Part shown: positions 26,801 through 30,173 of the stretch, piece by piece
How the letters are laid out: every line of letters starts with the position of its first letter
Numbering within the stretch: the first letter of the stretch is position 1
Assembly: GCA_022571985.1 (NCBI GenBank)
Contig: JACZWU010000002.1
Coordinates: forward strand, 1 to 64,000
DNA length: 64,000 nt
Reading direction: 5' to 3'
From: Candidatus Zixiibacteriota bacterium
GTDB taxonomy: Bacteria > Zixibacteria > MSB-5A5 > GN15 > FEB-12
Notes under the pieces: generated by a model
What the model saw: the letters and a program-made list of their open reading frames with translations, nothing else
Told to the model about the DNA's origin: nothing
Database searches by the model: none
Translations under genes and position numbers: made by a program

Positions 26801-29618
26801 AGCTGAAGGTCTGATTCTCTCAATTGTAGTTACAGCCTCAGATGCCGAATCTGTTCCGGCGCTGACAACTTCAGCGCTTCCGATCGGTGCAACTTTCGTA
26901 GACAGTGCCAACGGCAACGGCTATTTTGACTGGACTCCTGGATTCACCCAGGCAGGCTTATATCCGATTACATTCTACGCCACTGATGATTCCAGCGCTG
27001 TAGACAGCCAGCTGATTACTATTACAGTTACCGAGTCTGGCGACCAGCCGCCCGTCTTTGATTCTCTGGCTGACTTTACGACCACCGAGCTGGACACCTT
27101 GATCGTAACAGTTAAGGCTATTGATCCCGATAGCTCCGGAATATCTCTGACAATTATTACCAACCTGACAAGTTTTAGTTTTGTAGATAGTGGCAACGGA
27201 GTTGGTGTACTGACTTACTTCCCCTCGCTGTTCGATGCCGGTCTAGACACCGTCAAATTCCTGGCTACTGATTCCGGAAGTCCGCCGAGGACGACAACTA
27301 TTGTCTCGGTAATCACGACAATTGAAAACAACCAGCCGCCGGTTTTTGATTCTGCCGGTCCTTATGCAGTCGAAGTAAACGATACCCTGATTTTCACTGT
27401 TTTTGCTGCGGATTCCACAGACCAGGATACTACGCATTCGGTCTTCTTGACGACTACAGGCCTGCCCGCCAACGCAAGTTTTACTGACAACGGTGACAAT
27501 ACCGGTACCTTTATATTTGCTCCTGTGGCAGGACAGGAGGGTTTTGATACGCTGGGTTTCCTGGCAACAGATGAGGGAACGCCTGCCCTTTCAGGTTTAT
27601 TGGATGTGGAAATAAGAGTAGTTGGAGTAAACATACCGCCGGTTCTTAATCCAATCGGAGCGCAGAGCGTAAAAGAGGGAGATATTCTTACAATTATTTT
27701 GACCGGCTACGACCCGGACTCTACAATGATACCGTTCTTTTCAGTAGACACTTCTCAATTACTTGGCGCCTCTTCACTGGTAGATAGTGGTAATGGTACA
27801 GCCGTTTTCACATATGTACCAAACTTCATCTCCTCCGGACTGAGAAATGTAACGTTCAGAATTCACGATGGCATAGACTTCGACAAAGAAGTTGTCATCA
27901 TTCAGGTCACTGATTTTGGTAACAGGCTGCCTCTTTACGATTCCATTCCGAGCCCGTCGGTTGTCGAAGGAGACTCTTTAGTTGTTTTCCTGACAGCCTA
28001 CGACCCTGATGACGGTCCGGTTGTGCTTTCGATAGATGAAGCTGCTACTCCTCTGCCGCCAAACTTCATCTTTACCGATAGCGGCGGCGGCCTGGCTACT
28101 TTGGAATTATATCCGGTATTTAATCAGGCAGGGAATTACCCGCTTGATCTGATAGTAGCTGACGACAGTTCAACGGCTGATACTTTTTCAATGATTGTAC
28201 AAATTATCGAAGCTGGCCCGCAGCCGCCTATACTCGATAGCATACCGGACTACTCGGTTGATGAGGCAACCAGCCTAACTTTCACTATTACAACATCAGA
28301 TATTGATTCTGTGCCGCCGGTTCTGACAACTTCCGCTCTGTCCGGAAGCGCCAGCTTTACCGATAATGGAGATTACACAGGAACCTTTAGCTGGACTCCT
28401 ACTCATGATGACTCAGGTTTTTATACAGTTACTTTCTATGCTACTGATGCGGATCCGGCAACTACAATGGTAGATTCGCAGGAGATAACAATTATTGTCG
28501 TTGACGTAAACAGGGCGCCGTTCATGGATAATTTGCCAAATCCTTCAAATACAATGAACGAATTTGATACGCTTTCGCTTTACTTTACTGCCACTGACCA
28601 GGATGGCTCAACTCCCAGCATTAGAGTTACGTTGTCTGGTGCTGATACGATGGCAACTAACATGACATTCTTTGATTCAGGTAATGGAGCCGGTGTCTTT
28701 AGGTTCATACCCGACCATACTCAAGGCAACGACAATCCGACTTCTTACAGCTACATCGTGACAGCCATCGATGAATTCGATTCCACTCTATCACAATCCA
28801 GCGGAACGCGCACAATACGAGTGAGCAATGTTAACGTTGCACCTACTTTGAATTTCCTTGACGGGGCAGGTCCTTTCGATATTGTCGAAGGTGAAGCCCT
28901 GAGGTTCAGAGTGCTGGCCGAAGATATTGACGGGTCCATAACCTCGCTGGATGTAACCAATTTGCCTGCTGGCGCAACTTTTTCTGGACCGGTAGACTAC
29001 TTCAAAACTTTAACCTGGACGCCTCTTTTCAATCAAGCCGGCACCTATAACATAAAGTTCAGTACCAGCGACAACGATCTGGCCGGTGTCAATCAGACAG
29101 TTAAAATAAATGTGGCCGAGTTTGGCAACCACGCTCCATTCTTTACAACAACACTACCTGACACAATTGACTTCTTTGTAGGAGTAGTCGGAAATATTGT
29201 CGTCAAAGCCCAGGACCTGGACTTTGATAATATTACCATTTCATTAGACTTGGGGCCCTTGAGCAGTTCATTTGTAGACTCCGGCAATGGCACAGGTGTG
29301 CACTCCTATATGCCAGATTCTTCTGTAATAGGCTTGCTCACGTCTGTCAGATTTATCGTCACCGATGTTCCGGCTGGCCTAACCGACACGTTGGAAACAA
29401 TTTACTGGATTAGGAGTTTCCTTAGAGGAGATCTGGACGGCAATTTCAAATATACCATGAATGACATAGTATACCTGGTGAACTATATTTATAGAGGTGG
29501 ACCTGAGCCAGATCCTCTCGAAGCCGGAGACGTTGATGCCAGCGGTGCCATAAATACTGCCGACCTGTCTTACCTGATTAACTTTATCTATCGAGGCGGC
29601 CCGGCTCCTCCGCAATAG
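1..29618 (+). CDS. Giant Ig-like repeat surface protein with dockerin-like tail (5' partial)
   Basis: The frame is open from the first complete codon at position 3 to TAG at 29616-29618, so at least 9871 residues (about 1 MDa) are encoded and the true start lies upstream. The methionine at 465 is only an internal residue of a repeat. The protein is a tandem array of about 94-residue units (282 bp) starting with GNQxPVLxxIG, then a TEG/TEN strand, an LPxGAxF turn, DNGxGTGxFDWTP and a YATD/ASDG-DSExVxITV end strand. This matches cadherin-like putative Ig domains (He_PIG type), which typically build long extracellular stalks or adhesins. From about 27040 the domains become diverse, and the last 65 residues form two dockerin-like calcium loops. 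No T9SS sorting domain or membrane anchor is visible at the C-terminus. Function is inferred: surface fibre, adhesin or scaffold. Repeat copy number may be affected by assembly collapse. Confidence 0.9.
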   Translation, partial: LLSFGVSATDIESTPILTTSILPTGAVFIDNGNGTGSFDWTPDYLQSGSYNVTFYATDDSTAVDSEIVTITVTEAGNQLPILTAIGAQSTTENVLLSFGVSASDIESTPTLSTSTLPTGAVFTDNGNGTGSFDWTPTFLQSGVYSVTFYATDDSLAVDSEIVSITVIEAGNQLPILAAIGAQSTTENILLSFGVSATDAEGVLPVLTTSTLPTGAIFTDNGNGTGSFDWTPTFLQSGVYSITFYATDDSLAVDSEIVLITVIEAGNQLPILAAIGAQSTTENILLSFGVSATDIESTPILTTSILPTGAVFIDNGNGTGSFDWTPGSNQGGTYNITFYATDDSTAVDSEVVAITVNFVNDAPVLAAIGAKATTENVNLNFGVTASDPDGTIPVLTTNLLPSGASFTDNGNGSGSFDWTPTYFQSGVYNITFYATDDSSAVDSEIVTITVIDAGNQLPVLAVIGPQSTIENSTLPFDISATDIESTPSLTVANLPTGAVFIDNGNGIGSFDWVPTFLQSGVYNVTFYATDDSSAVDSEIVTITVIDAGNQLPVLAVIGPQSTTENVLLSFGVSATDIESTPVLTTSTLPGGAVFTDNGNGTGSFDWTPTFLQSGSYNVTFYATDDSTAIDSEIVTITVNDAGNQLPILSAIGAQSTTENVLLSFGVSATDIESTPVLTTSTLPTGAIFTDNGNGTGLFDWTPTFLQSGIYNVTFYATDDSSAIDSEVVTITVADAGNQLPVLTSIGAQSTTENVLLSFAVSATDAESTPVLTTSVLPAGAVFIDNGNGTGSFDWTPDFLQSGIYNVTFYATDDSSAIDSEVVTITVNDAGNQLPVLSAIGAQSTTENVLLSFGLSATDIESTPVLTTSTLPTGAIFTDNGNGTGSLDWTPTFLQSGSYNVTFYATDDSLVVDSEIVSITVIEAGNQAPVLAAIGAQSTTENVLLSFGVSASDIESTPTLTTSTLPSGAVFTDNGNGTGSFDWTPTFLQSGSYNVTFYATDDSTAVDSEIVIITVNDAGNQLPVLTSIGAQSTTENVLLSFGVSATDAESTPVLTTSALPAGAVFVDSLNGKGSITWTPTFLQSGSYNVTFYATDDSTAVDSEIVSITVIEAGNQLPVLTSIGAQSTSENILISFVVSATDIESTPVLTTSTLPIGAIFTDNGNGTGSFDWTPTFLQSGSYNVTFYATDDSTAVDSEIVSITVIEAGNQLPVLTSIGAQSTTENVLLSFGIAATDIESTPVLTTSSLPTGAVFTDNGNGTGSFDWTPTFLQSGSYNITFYATDDSTAIDSEIVIITVNDAGNQLPILSAIGAQSTTENVLLSFGVLATDIESTPVLTTSTLPNGAIFTDNGNGTGSFEWTPTFLQSGSYNITFYATDDSTAVDSEIVNITVNDGGNQLPVLTSIGAQSTTENVLLSFGVSATDAESTPVLTTSALPAGAVFVDSLNGKGSITWTPTFLQSGSYNITFYATDDSTAVDSEIVTITVTEAGNQLPILSAIGAQSTTENVLLSFGVSATDIESTPVLTTSTLPTGAIFTDNGNGTGSFDWTPTFLQSGSYSVTFYATDDSTAVDSEIVTITVNDGGNQLPILTAIGARSTVENITLSFAVSATDIESTPVLSVSALPSGATFTVNGDGTGNFDWTPTFLQSGSYNVTFYATDDSASVDSEVVTITVSDGGNQLPILTSIGAQFITENVLLSIGISASDIESTPVLTTSTLPVGAVFTDNGNGTGSFDWTPTFLQSGSYSVTFYAADDSAAVDSEIVSITVNEAGNQAPVLAAIGARSTTENVLLSFGVSATDIEGTVSLATSALPAGASFTDNGNGTGSFDWTPTFLQSGSYNVTFYATDDSTAVDSEIVTITVNDGGNQLPILAFIGAQSTTENILLTFNVSATDIESTPVLTTSSLPNAATFTDNGNGTGSFEWTPLYNQAGIYNITIYATDDSTAIDSEIVEITILEAGNQPVTLNPIGNQSVNEGINLSFTVSATDPDSTFAVLTTSALPSGATYVDNGDGTAIFDWTPDFTQSGSYNISFYASDGISIDTEIVNINVLESGNQSPTLSAIGNKTTAEGVLLSFVISAVDPDSTVPSLSSSTLPTGALFVVNGDGTASFDWTPDFTQAGIYNITFYATDGVATDSEQISITVNEAGNQPPVLTAIGAQGVIEGANLNFGVFASDADGTIPILSTSSLPTGAVFVDSGNGNGSFDWTPSFTQSGVYNVTFYATDGSATDSEIVTISVVEEGNQPPVLALIGAQSITEGLNLNFGVSASDPDSTIPVLTTSALPIGATFSDNADGTGVFDWTPEFVQSGSYNITFYASDGVEIDSEIIVITVNEAGNQEPVMATIGAQSTIEGLNLNFVISVIDPDSTFLTLTTSSLPAGASFTDNGDGTGTFDWTPTFTQSGSYFVIFSAIDDSSAGDSEIVSITINEAGNQSPVLTSIGAQSTTENINLAFAVAATDPDATTPTLSTSTLPSGATFVDNGNGSGNFSWTPNFIQAGVFNVTFYAFDGALTDSEIVDITVTEAGNQTPVLATIGAQSTTEGVLLSFGLSASDADSTIPAFSASTLPSGASFTDNGDGTGTFNWTPDFVQSGTYNVTFYATDSLATDSEIVTITVTDAGNQSPTLATIGAQSTTENLNLNFVISASDPESALPSLTTSSLPAGATFVDNGNGTGTFDWIPDFTQSGSYNVTFYATDDSTAVDSELVTITVIESGNQVPVLNPIGAKGSAEGVLLSFSLLASDPDGTIPTLSAIVLPSGATFVDNGDGTADFNWTPNFVQSGTYNVTFYASDGIATDSETITITISEAGNQNPVLATIGSRNILEGESLNFVTSATDPEGNPPTLTTSTLPSGATFIDNGDGTATFDWTPNFNQSGTYGISFYATDDSSAVDSENVTITVTEAGNQIPVLATIGPQSTSENVQLLFSISASDPDATTPTLSAVSLPTGAVFTDNGNGTGLFDWTPDFTQAGSYIVTFIASDGLASDSEIVSITVNEEGNQAPVLAAIGAKSVTEGANLNFTAVASDLDGTTPSLSSSALPAGATFTDNLNGTGTFDWTPTFVQAGSYNVTFYASDGLLTDSEVVTITVNEAGNQGPILSSIGSKATTEGIQLAFGISATDPDSTIPALSALSLPSGATFTDNLDGTGTFDWTPNFIQGGIYNVTFIAADSLAADSEVVTITVTEAGNQLPVLATIGAQSVTEGINLNFAISASDPDSTTPVLTTSSLPLGASFTDNGDGTGSFDWTPDFTQAGTYNIIFRASDGLASDSEVVAFTINEAGNQTPVLSNIGARSTTEGVALIFTVLAADADGTTPVISTSALPTGATFTDNLDGTADFNWLPTFTQSGSYVVTFYATDGAATDSEVVSITVNEAGNQIPQLDPIGAKGTTEGINLNFVISASDVDGTIPSLTTSTLPTGASFIDNGNGSGTFDWTPDFTQSGTYNITFYATDGAATDSEIVTISVSEAGNQTPVLDPIGSKVTDEGVNLNFGISASDPDGLLPSLTTSALPAGASFTDNGDGTGSFDWTPTFVQAGLYNITFFASDGAAKDSEIVSISVIEVGNQAPVLIAIGAKSATEGTSLNFGITASDPDSTIPNLSTSSLPAGATFVNNGDGTGTFDWTPDFTQSGIYNVTFYATDGLATDSEQVTITIFEAGNQNPVLAVIGAQSVLEGTLLSFAVTASDPDGTFATLSTSVLPAGASFVDNLDGTGSFSWTPNFIQSSTYNVTFYATDGVATDSEVVSITVSEAGNQSPELVAIGAQSTTEGINLNFSVSASDPDSTITILTTSTLPIGATFIDNGNGTGSFDWTPDFTQSGTYNVTFYASDSLATDSEVVTIGVNEAGNQAPVLANIGDQSTTEGINLNFGVSATDPDGSTPTFTTSSLPSGATFIDNGDGTGTFDWLTDFTQSGTYFVIFRASDGVLIDSEVVTITILEAGNQAPTLDPIGSKSITEGQNLLFSISSTDADGTTPTLTSSALPSGATFVDSGNGTGSFDWTPDFTQAGSYNVTFYSTDGVETDSETVTITVNEAGNQIPILAAIGSQTVSEGANLNLLISASDADSTISFMSAAPLPAGATFTDNGDGTGTFDWTPDFTQSGTYNITFAASDGLATDSEVVTINVNESGNQAPILEPIGFQSTTEDVNLNFNIAASDPDGTTPTLSTSSLPTGATFVDSGNGAGNFDWTPGFDQSGDYMVTFYATDGVATDSEIVQITVNEVGNQAPILAVIGAKNVGEGANLNFGVTASDADATTPNLSTSTLPAGATFVDSLNGSGSFDWSPDFTQSGTYSITFYASDGLLIDSEVVTITVNDAGNQLPLLTAIGSQTTIEGTNLNFSLSAADVDGPSPVLTTSVLPIGATFVDNADGTGNFDWTPGFTQSGTYGVTFYATDDSLAVDSEVVTISVNEAGNQSPVLATIGSKSVTEGANLSFSVSAVDPDSTTSALSTSTLPSGAIFTDNGDGTANFNWTPDFTQSGSYFVIFYATDGIATDSEIVSFTVNEAGNQVPILTAIGSKIVTEGINLNFTVSATDPDSTIPALSTSALPSGATFVDNGDGTATFDWTPSFVQSGVYNVTFLTTDGALSDSEIVTITVNEAGNQNPILATIGSQSTIEGVNLNFSVSATDPDATTPTLSTSTLPVGAAFTDNDNGTGVFDWTPGFTQSGSYFVIFYASDGFSSDSEVVSITVNEAGNQSPVLSAIGSQSVTEGSSLSFAVLAVDPDSTIPVLSTSTLPSGATFIDNGDGTGSFEWSPDFIQAGGYSVTFYASDGTVTDSEVVTITVIEAGNQSPVLATIGAQSVVEGINLAFAISASDADSTIPALSTSALPAGATFVDNGNGTASFDWTPDFTQGGSYSVTFYATDGLATDSEVVTITVTEAGNQTPVLAAIGAKSTSENVLLAFAVSATDADGTFPVLTTTALPTGAVFTDNADGSGSFDWTPTFTQAGVYNITFYAADGLATDSEAITITVGEAGNQSPILSSIGSQSSNENVNLTFAVSASDPDGTTPVLTAVNLPSGAVFTDNGNGSGSFDWTPDFTQAGTYLITFRASDGVLTDSEVVAVTIFETGNQSPVLSAIGAQGVTEGNNLNFVTTATDPDGTTPSFSSTTLPTGASYSDNGDGSATFDWTPLFTQSGIYNITFYATDGSLTDSEVVTITVTEAGNQPPTLAAIGPKGTTEGVNLNFSVAASDPDSTIPVLTTSTLPSGATFVDNANGSGTFDWTPDFTQSGTYNVTFYATDGIATDSEIVSITVNEVGNQAPVLATIGAQTTTENINLSFAVSAVDPDATTPVLTTSTLPSGAVFVDSGNGSGSFNWTPTFIQSGSYFVIFYASDGVASDSEVVSITVNEAGNQPPVLSTIGAKSTTEGNNLNFSITASDADGTNATLSTSTLPSGVTFIDNADGSASFDWTPNFIQSGSYNITFYASDGLATDSEVVTITVTEAGNQSPVLTAIGAKATTEGINLNFVVAATDADSTIPVLSTSSLPTGAVFTDNGNGSGTFDWTPIFTQAGTYNVTFYASDGLLTDSEVVNITVNEAGNQTPVLATIGARTTTEGVSLNFTISATDADSLIPALTTSSLPAGASFTDNGDGSGTFDWTPTFTQANSYFVIFIASDGVAADSEIVSITVNEAGNQAPTLAAIGAKSVSEGNSLNFDIAASDPDGTTPTLSALTLPSGATFTDNTNGTGTFDWTPSFTQAGIYSVTFIASDGSLADSEVVTITVAEAGNQSPVLSFIGAKGITEGLNLNFSISATDADATIPTLSTSALPSGATFTDNTNGTGTFDWTPSFTQSGTYNVTFYAFDGIATDSEVVTITVNDAGNQRPLLSAIGAQSSTEGLLLTFAAAASDPDGTTPSINTGTLPSGASFVDNGDGSGSFSWTTTFTQAGIYNILFIAADGVLSDSETVQITILEAGNQTPQLAAIGAKFVNEGANLNFSISASDPDGTTPSFSNSVLPTGATFVDNGNGSATFDWTPDFTQGGSFNITFRASDGALTDSEVVTITVTESGNQAPLLTAIGAQSVTEGVNLNFGISASDPDATIPALSTANLPTGASFVDNGDGSGTFDWTPDFTQSGTYNVTFIASDGLLADSEVVTISVSETGNQIPQLSAIGPKSTTEDVNLSFSVTASDPDGTIPALLISTLPSGATFTDNADGSGNFSWTPDFTQSGTYNVTFYASDGVLSDSEVVSITVNEVGNQAPVMTLIGAKSVSEGANLNFSITAADADGTTPTFSTSALPSGVTFTDNLNGSADFDWIPNFIQSGTYNITFIASDGLLSDSEVVTITVTEAGNQTPVLSSIGARSTTENVNLNFVVTASDADSTVPVLSTSALPSGATFVDNADGTADFDWTPTFIQAGIYNITFYATDGTATDSEVVTITVIEAGNQSPVLAAIGAQSVTEGQLLLIIATATDVDGPNPTMTTSALPSGATFTDNGNGTADFNWTPTFTQNGSYFVIFYATDGTASDSEIVAITVNEAGNQPPVLAVIGAQTTTEGTNLNFAVTATDADATIPTLSASTLPSGATFTDNANGSGVFDWTPNFTQSGIYSVTFYTTDGALTDSEVVTITVTESGNQTPVLSAIGTQSITEGTTLNFSLSATDADSTIPALATSALPSGATFVDNGDGSASFDWTPNFIQSGTYNVTFYASDGIATDSEAVTITVSEAGNQTPTLEPIGSQVTTEGIQLIINIAAADPDSIIPSLSSSSLPAGAIFTDNGNGSGSLDWTPTFTQAGIYSITFFASDGAAKDSEIVSITVIEAGNQTPLLTAIGAQATSEGVSLSFDAAATDADGTTPALTASPLPAGAIFTDNADGSGTFGWTPDFTQSGIYNVTFKATDGVATDSEVVTITVTESGNQAPLLSAIGAQSVTEGLNLNFSITAADPDSTIPVLTTSSLPTGATFIDNGDGSGTFDWSPDFTQSAVYGLTFYASDGLLIDSEVVTITVNEAGNQDPVLATIGQKFVLEGANLNFTISATDADATIPSLIATDLPIGASFVDNGDGSGTFDWTPAFIQSGTYFVFFYASDGLISDSEIVRITVNEAGNQLPVLSTIGSQSTTEGINLNFALAAVDPDSTIPTLSISSLPSGAIFTDNGNGTASFDWTPDFNQSGSYNVTFFASDGASKDSEVVTITVNEGGNQTPVLASIGNKTVLEGVNLNFAISATDVDATIPILTTSSLPSGAIFTDNGDGTADFDWTPNFIQSGTYNVIFYASDGSLIDSEVVNITVNEAGNQTPVLAAIGPKSTTEGATLNFAVTATDADSTIPALFALSLPSGASFTDNGDGSGSFNWSPDFTQSGTYNVTFYASDGSAADTEIVSISVSEAGNQTPILTAIGAQSTSEGVSLNFSLSATDADSTIPVLSALSLPSGAIFTDNGDGSATFDWTPDFTQAAVYNVTFIASDGVAADSEIVTITVGESGNQAPILTAIGSKTVTEGINLNFTVAASDPDSTIPTLSTSSLPSGAVFTDNGDGSASFDWTPNFIQSGTYNVIFYANDGFLSDSEIVTITVTEAGNQNPILATIGQKTILEGANLNFGISATDADSTFPLLTATDLPIGATFVDNGNGTGVFDWTPAFTQSGTYFVFFYAADSLVSDSEIVRITVNEAGNQLPVLSAIGSQSTTEGINLSFAVSAVDPDSTIPVLSTSTLPSGATFIDNGDGSGSFSWTPGFDQSGIYNLTFFASDGAAKDSEIVTITIGDGGNQSPILAAIGAQAVTEGNNLNFAVSATDIDATIPVLTTSTLPAGASFTDNTNGNGTFDWTPAFIQSGSYNITFYASDGSLIDSEVVTITVGEAGNQTPILTAIGAQTINEGDSLTISISAVDPDSTTPVLTTSTLPSGASFTDNGNGTGSFNWVPNFIQSGIYNIKLFARDASNAVDSEVVTITVGESGNQPPVLDSIGAQTTTENVLLSFALTATDPEGITPTMTSSSLPAGAAFVDNGNGSGSFDWTPTFLQSGVYVVTFFTSDGILSDTEAVVITVIEAGNQLPLLDPISDTSLTEGIAFVLPVTASDAESIPALTTSSLPTGATFADNGDGSGSFDWTPGFVQSGSYPVTFYATDDSLAIDSSLIILTVNDGGNQSPVLNPIGAQAVAEGVALNFGFSAFDPEGFTPVLSATNLPAGASIIDSGNGAGSFSWTPDFNQSGTYNVTFYATDDSAAVDSEIITITVNEAGNQAPLLATIGAQSTAEGIQLLFGVSSSDGEDIALLTTSTLPAGATFVDSGNGNGSFSWTPTFVQSGIYNVTFYATDDSLAVDSEVVTITVNEVGNQLPVLAAVGSQSILEGVKLLFAVTATDGESIPVLTTSALPAGANFVDSGNGAASFSWTPNFVQSGIYNVTFYAADDSLAVDSEVVTITVTDAGNQAPLFDSIGSQAIVEGIKLQFIISALDGESIPTLTTSTLPSGAAFVDSANGSGSFVWTPDFVQSGTYSVTFYATDDSLAVDSEVVTITVNDAGNQTPLLTAIGAQIISEGVQLTVTVSASDGESIPALTTSALPTGALFVDSGNGIGSFKWTPTFLQSGVYNITFYATDDSLAVDSELVTITVTEPGNQAPVLATIGAQTVAENVELQFTISAADAEGIPALTTSALPAGAVFIDSGNGSGSFIWTPNFIQSGVYSLTFYATDDSLAVDSEVVTITVNEVGNQLPLLDSIGAQTITEGIQLLFAITASDAESIPILTTSALPTGAVFTDNGNGSGSFDWTPDFLQSGTYNVAFYATDDSLAVDSEVVTITVDEAGNQAPVLDSIGAQTTPEGLQLLFVVNASDGESIPVLTTSALPSGAVFVDSGNGSASFNWLPEFTQAGIYNVTFYATDDSAVVDSELVTITVTEAGNQPPVLDSIPDTSVTESLLLSFIVTASDPDSTIPALSTSILPAGAVFVDSANGTGEFNWTPSFAQNGIYQIIFYASDSLDFDSQVVTITVIDVGNQPPLIDSIGDQSTAEGLILSIVVTASDAESVPALTTSALPIGATFVDSANGNGYFDWTPGFTQAGLYPITFYATDDSSAVDSQLITITVTESGDQPPVFDSLADFTTTELDTLIVTVKAIDPDSSGISLTIITNLTSFSFVDSGNGVGVLTYFPSLFDAGLDTVKFLATDSGSPPRTTTIVSVITTIENNQPPVFDSAGPYAVEVNDTLIFTVFAADSTDQDTTHSVFLTTTGLPANASFTDNGDNTGTFIFAPVAGQEGFDTLGFLATDEGTPALSGLLDVEIRVVGVNIPPVLNPIGAQSVKEGDILTIILTGYDPDSTMIPFFSVDTSQLLGASSLVDSGNGTAVFTYVPNFISSGLRNVTFRIHDGIDFDKEVVIIQVTDFGNRLPLYDSIPSPSVVEGDSLVVFLTAYDPDDGPVVLSIDEAATPLPPNFIFTDSGGGLATLELYPVFNQAGNYPLDLIVADDSSTADTFSMIVQIIEAGPQPPILDSIPDYSVDEATSLTFTITTSDIDSVPPVLTTSALSGSASFTDNGDYTGTFSWTPTHDDSGFYTVTFYATDADPATTMVDSQEITIIVVDVNRAPFMDNLPNPSNTMNEFDTLSLYFTATDQDGSTPSIRVTLSGADTMATNMTFFDSGNGAGVFRFIPDHTQGNDNPTSYSYIVTAIDEFDSTLSQSSGTRTIRVSNVNVAPTLNFLDGAGPFDIVEGEALRFRVLAEDIDGSITSLDVTNLPAGATFSGPVDYFKTLTWTPLFNQAGTYNIKFSTSDNDLAGVNQTVKINVAEFGNHAPFFTTTLPDTIDFFVGVVGNIVVKAQDLDFDNITISLDLGPLSSSFVDSGNGTGVHSYMPDSSVIGLLTSVRFIVTDVPAGLTDTLETIYWIRSFLRGDLDGNFKYTMNDIVYLVNYIYRGGPEPDPLEAGDVDASGAINTADLSYLINFIYRGGPAPPQ
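5871..23640 (+). repeat. Repeat block B: DPDST-type 282-bp units
   Basis: About 63 units carry the consensus SASDPDSTIPxLSTS, DFTQSGTYNVTFYASDG and TDSEVVTITV. The YATDDS element of block A is replaced by a shorter ASDG/ATDG form. Units are more diverged than in block A. The part from about 13500 to 22600 is clearly richer in C- and G-ending codons (37 of 60 bases G or C at 13561-13620 and 38 of 60 at 17521-17580, hand counts). Confidence 0.8.
23641..27040 (+). repeat. Repeat block C: DSLAVDSEVV-type units
   Basis: About 12 units return to a YATDDSLAVDSEVVTITV end strand and a SIPxLTTSALP centre, with DSGNGxGSF in the turn. The block resembles A in layout but has its own consensus and a mid-range composition (29 of 60 bases G or C at 24721-24780, hand count). 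It is followed by divergent domains. Confidence 0.75.
27041..29420 (+). other. Divergent Ig-like domains near the C-terminus of the giant protein
   Basis: Roughly eight units keep the DSGNGxG / PxFxxAG pattern but vary in length (about 90-105 residues) and sequence. They no longer show the near-identical DNA of the upstream array. This is the old, stable end of the protein, while copy number grows upstream. Confidence 0.6.
29421..29615 (+). other. Double dockerin-like module at the C-terminus of the giant protein
   Basis: Two EF-hand-like calcium loops are visible, GDLDGNFKYTMND and GDVDASGAINTAD. Each is followed by a helix ending in YIYRGG or FIYRGG, and the protein ends GGPAPPQ. Spacing of the acidic residues (1, 3, 5 and 12) fits dockerin type I. 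The same tail occurs in the next secreted gene and in the broken protease, so it may be a shared docking or sorting module. Confidence 0.75.
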
Positions 29619-30173
29619 TTGCGCCCAATATTCTGGACAATCTTCCTAATACCTCTGATTTGAAGGCTTTTCGACAAGAATCGCTGCTGTGGGATTAGCC
29701 CCGAAGGCTTTAAAAACAGGGGAAATCTCTTGACAATTTACTTGCTCTCCCATATTTTAGTTTGACCCACTACTGGGGAAGTCGGCCTGTATGCGGCCAT
29801 TTCTCAATAGAAATGTGGCATGTTTTAGTACTGCCACACGTAATGACAGCATCAGCGGAAGCTGGTTAATTCTTAAGACGGTGGAATTTACAACAATACG
29901 GTATTTGTTAACACTTACCTCAGTTACAAACTAATAGAAAGCTAGTTAAGTAGACAACATTTTTGAGAATTAACAATATAATTAACTTTTTCGTGCTGCT
30001 ATGTGCATGTGCGAAGGGAGGTGAATCTGCAAAAGAGTAAGAAAACAGCTTTTTGTTTGTCCCTTAGTTTGAGGACAAAAGGTGAACTACTTTCCAATTG
30101 CAACGCATTTGCGTTTGGTGAAGGAACAATTAATTAATGGGAACTTTAAAAAAACTCTCGAAAGGAGCAATTG
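29619..30173. other. Long intergenic leader with hairpins, no gene
   Basis: No convincing coding region is seen. A promoter-like pair lies at 29730-29758. Two adjoining perfect hairpins follow: catttct/agaaatg at 29798-29815 and gtggca/tgccac at 29815-29837. An eight-base perfect Shine-Dalgarno core (GGAGGTGA) sits at 30017-30024 without an ordinary start codon at proper spacing. The mRNA leader of the next gene would be about 400 bases long. Confidence 0.5.
29730..29758 (+). promoter_or_regulatory. Candidate sigma70-like promoter
   Basis: TTGACA at 29730-29735, a 17-base spacer, and TATTTT at 29753-29758 (four of six bases match the -10 consensus). It would drive the secreted gene at 30174 through a long structured leader. 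Promoter rules for this phylum are not established. Confidence 0.4.

Noticed and set aside
731-27634. Dozens of minus-strand open frames of 60-180 codons repeating every 282 bases
   Set aside because: They all encode the same low-complexity reading (APxGKxEVV, SGSxA) antisense to the repeat consensus and follow its period exactly. They are a by-product of codon use in the giant gene.
1-29618. CRISPR array or satellite DNA explanation for the long tandem repeats
   Set aside because: The 282-base units are coding in one continuous frame with mainly synonymous or conservative differences, and have no repeat-spacer structure.
30021-30137. 38-codon open frame starting GTG after the orphan Shine-Dalgarno
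   Set aside because: The start overlaps the Shine-Dalgarno core itself, and the peptide has no recognisable character, so it is not called as a gene.
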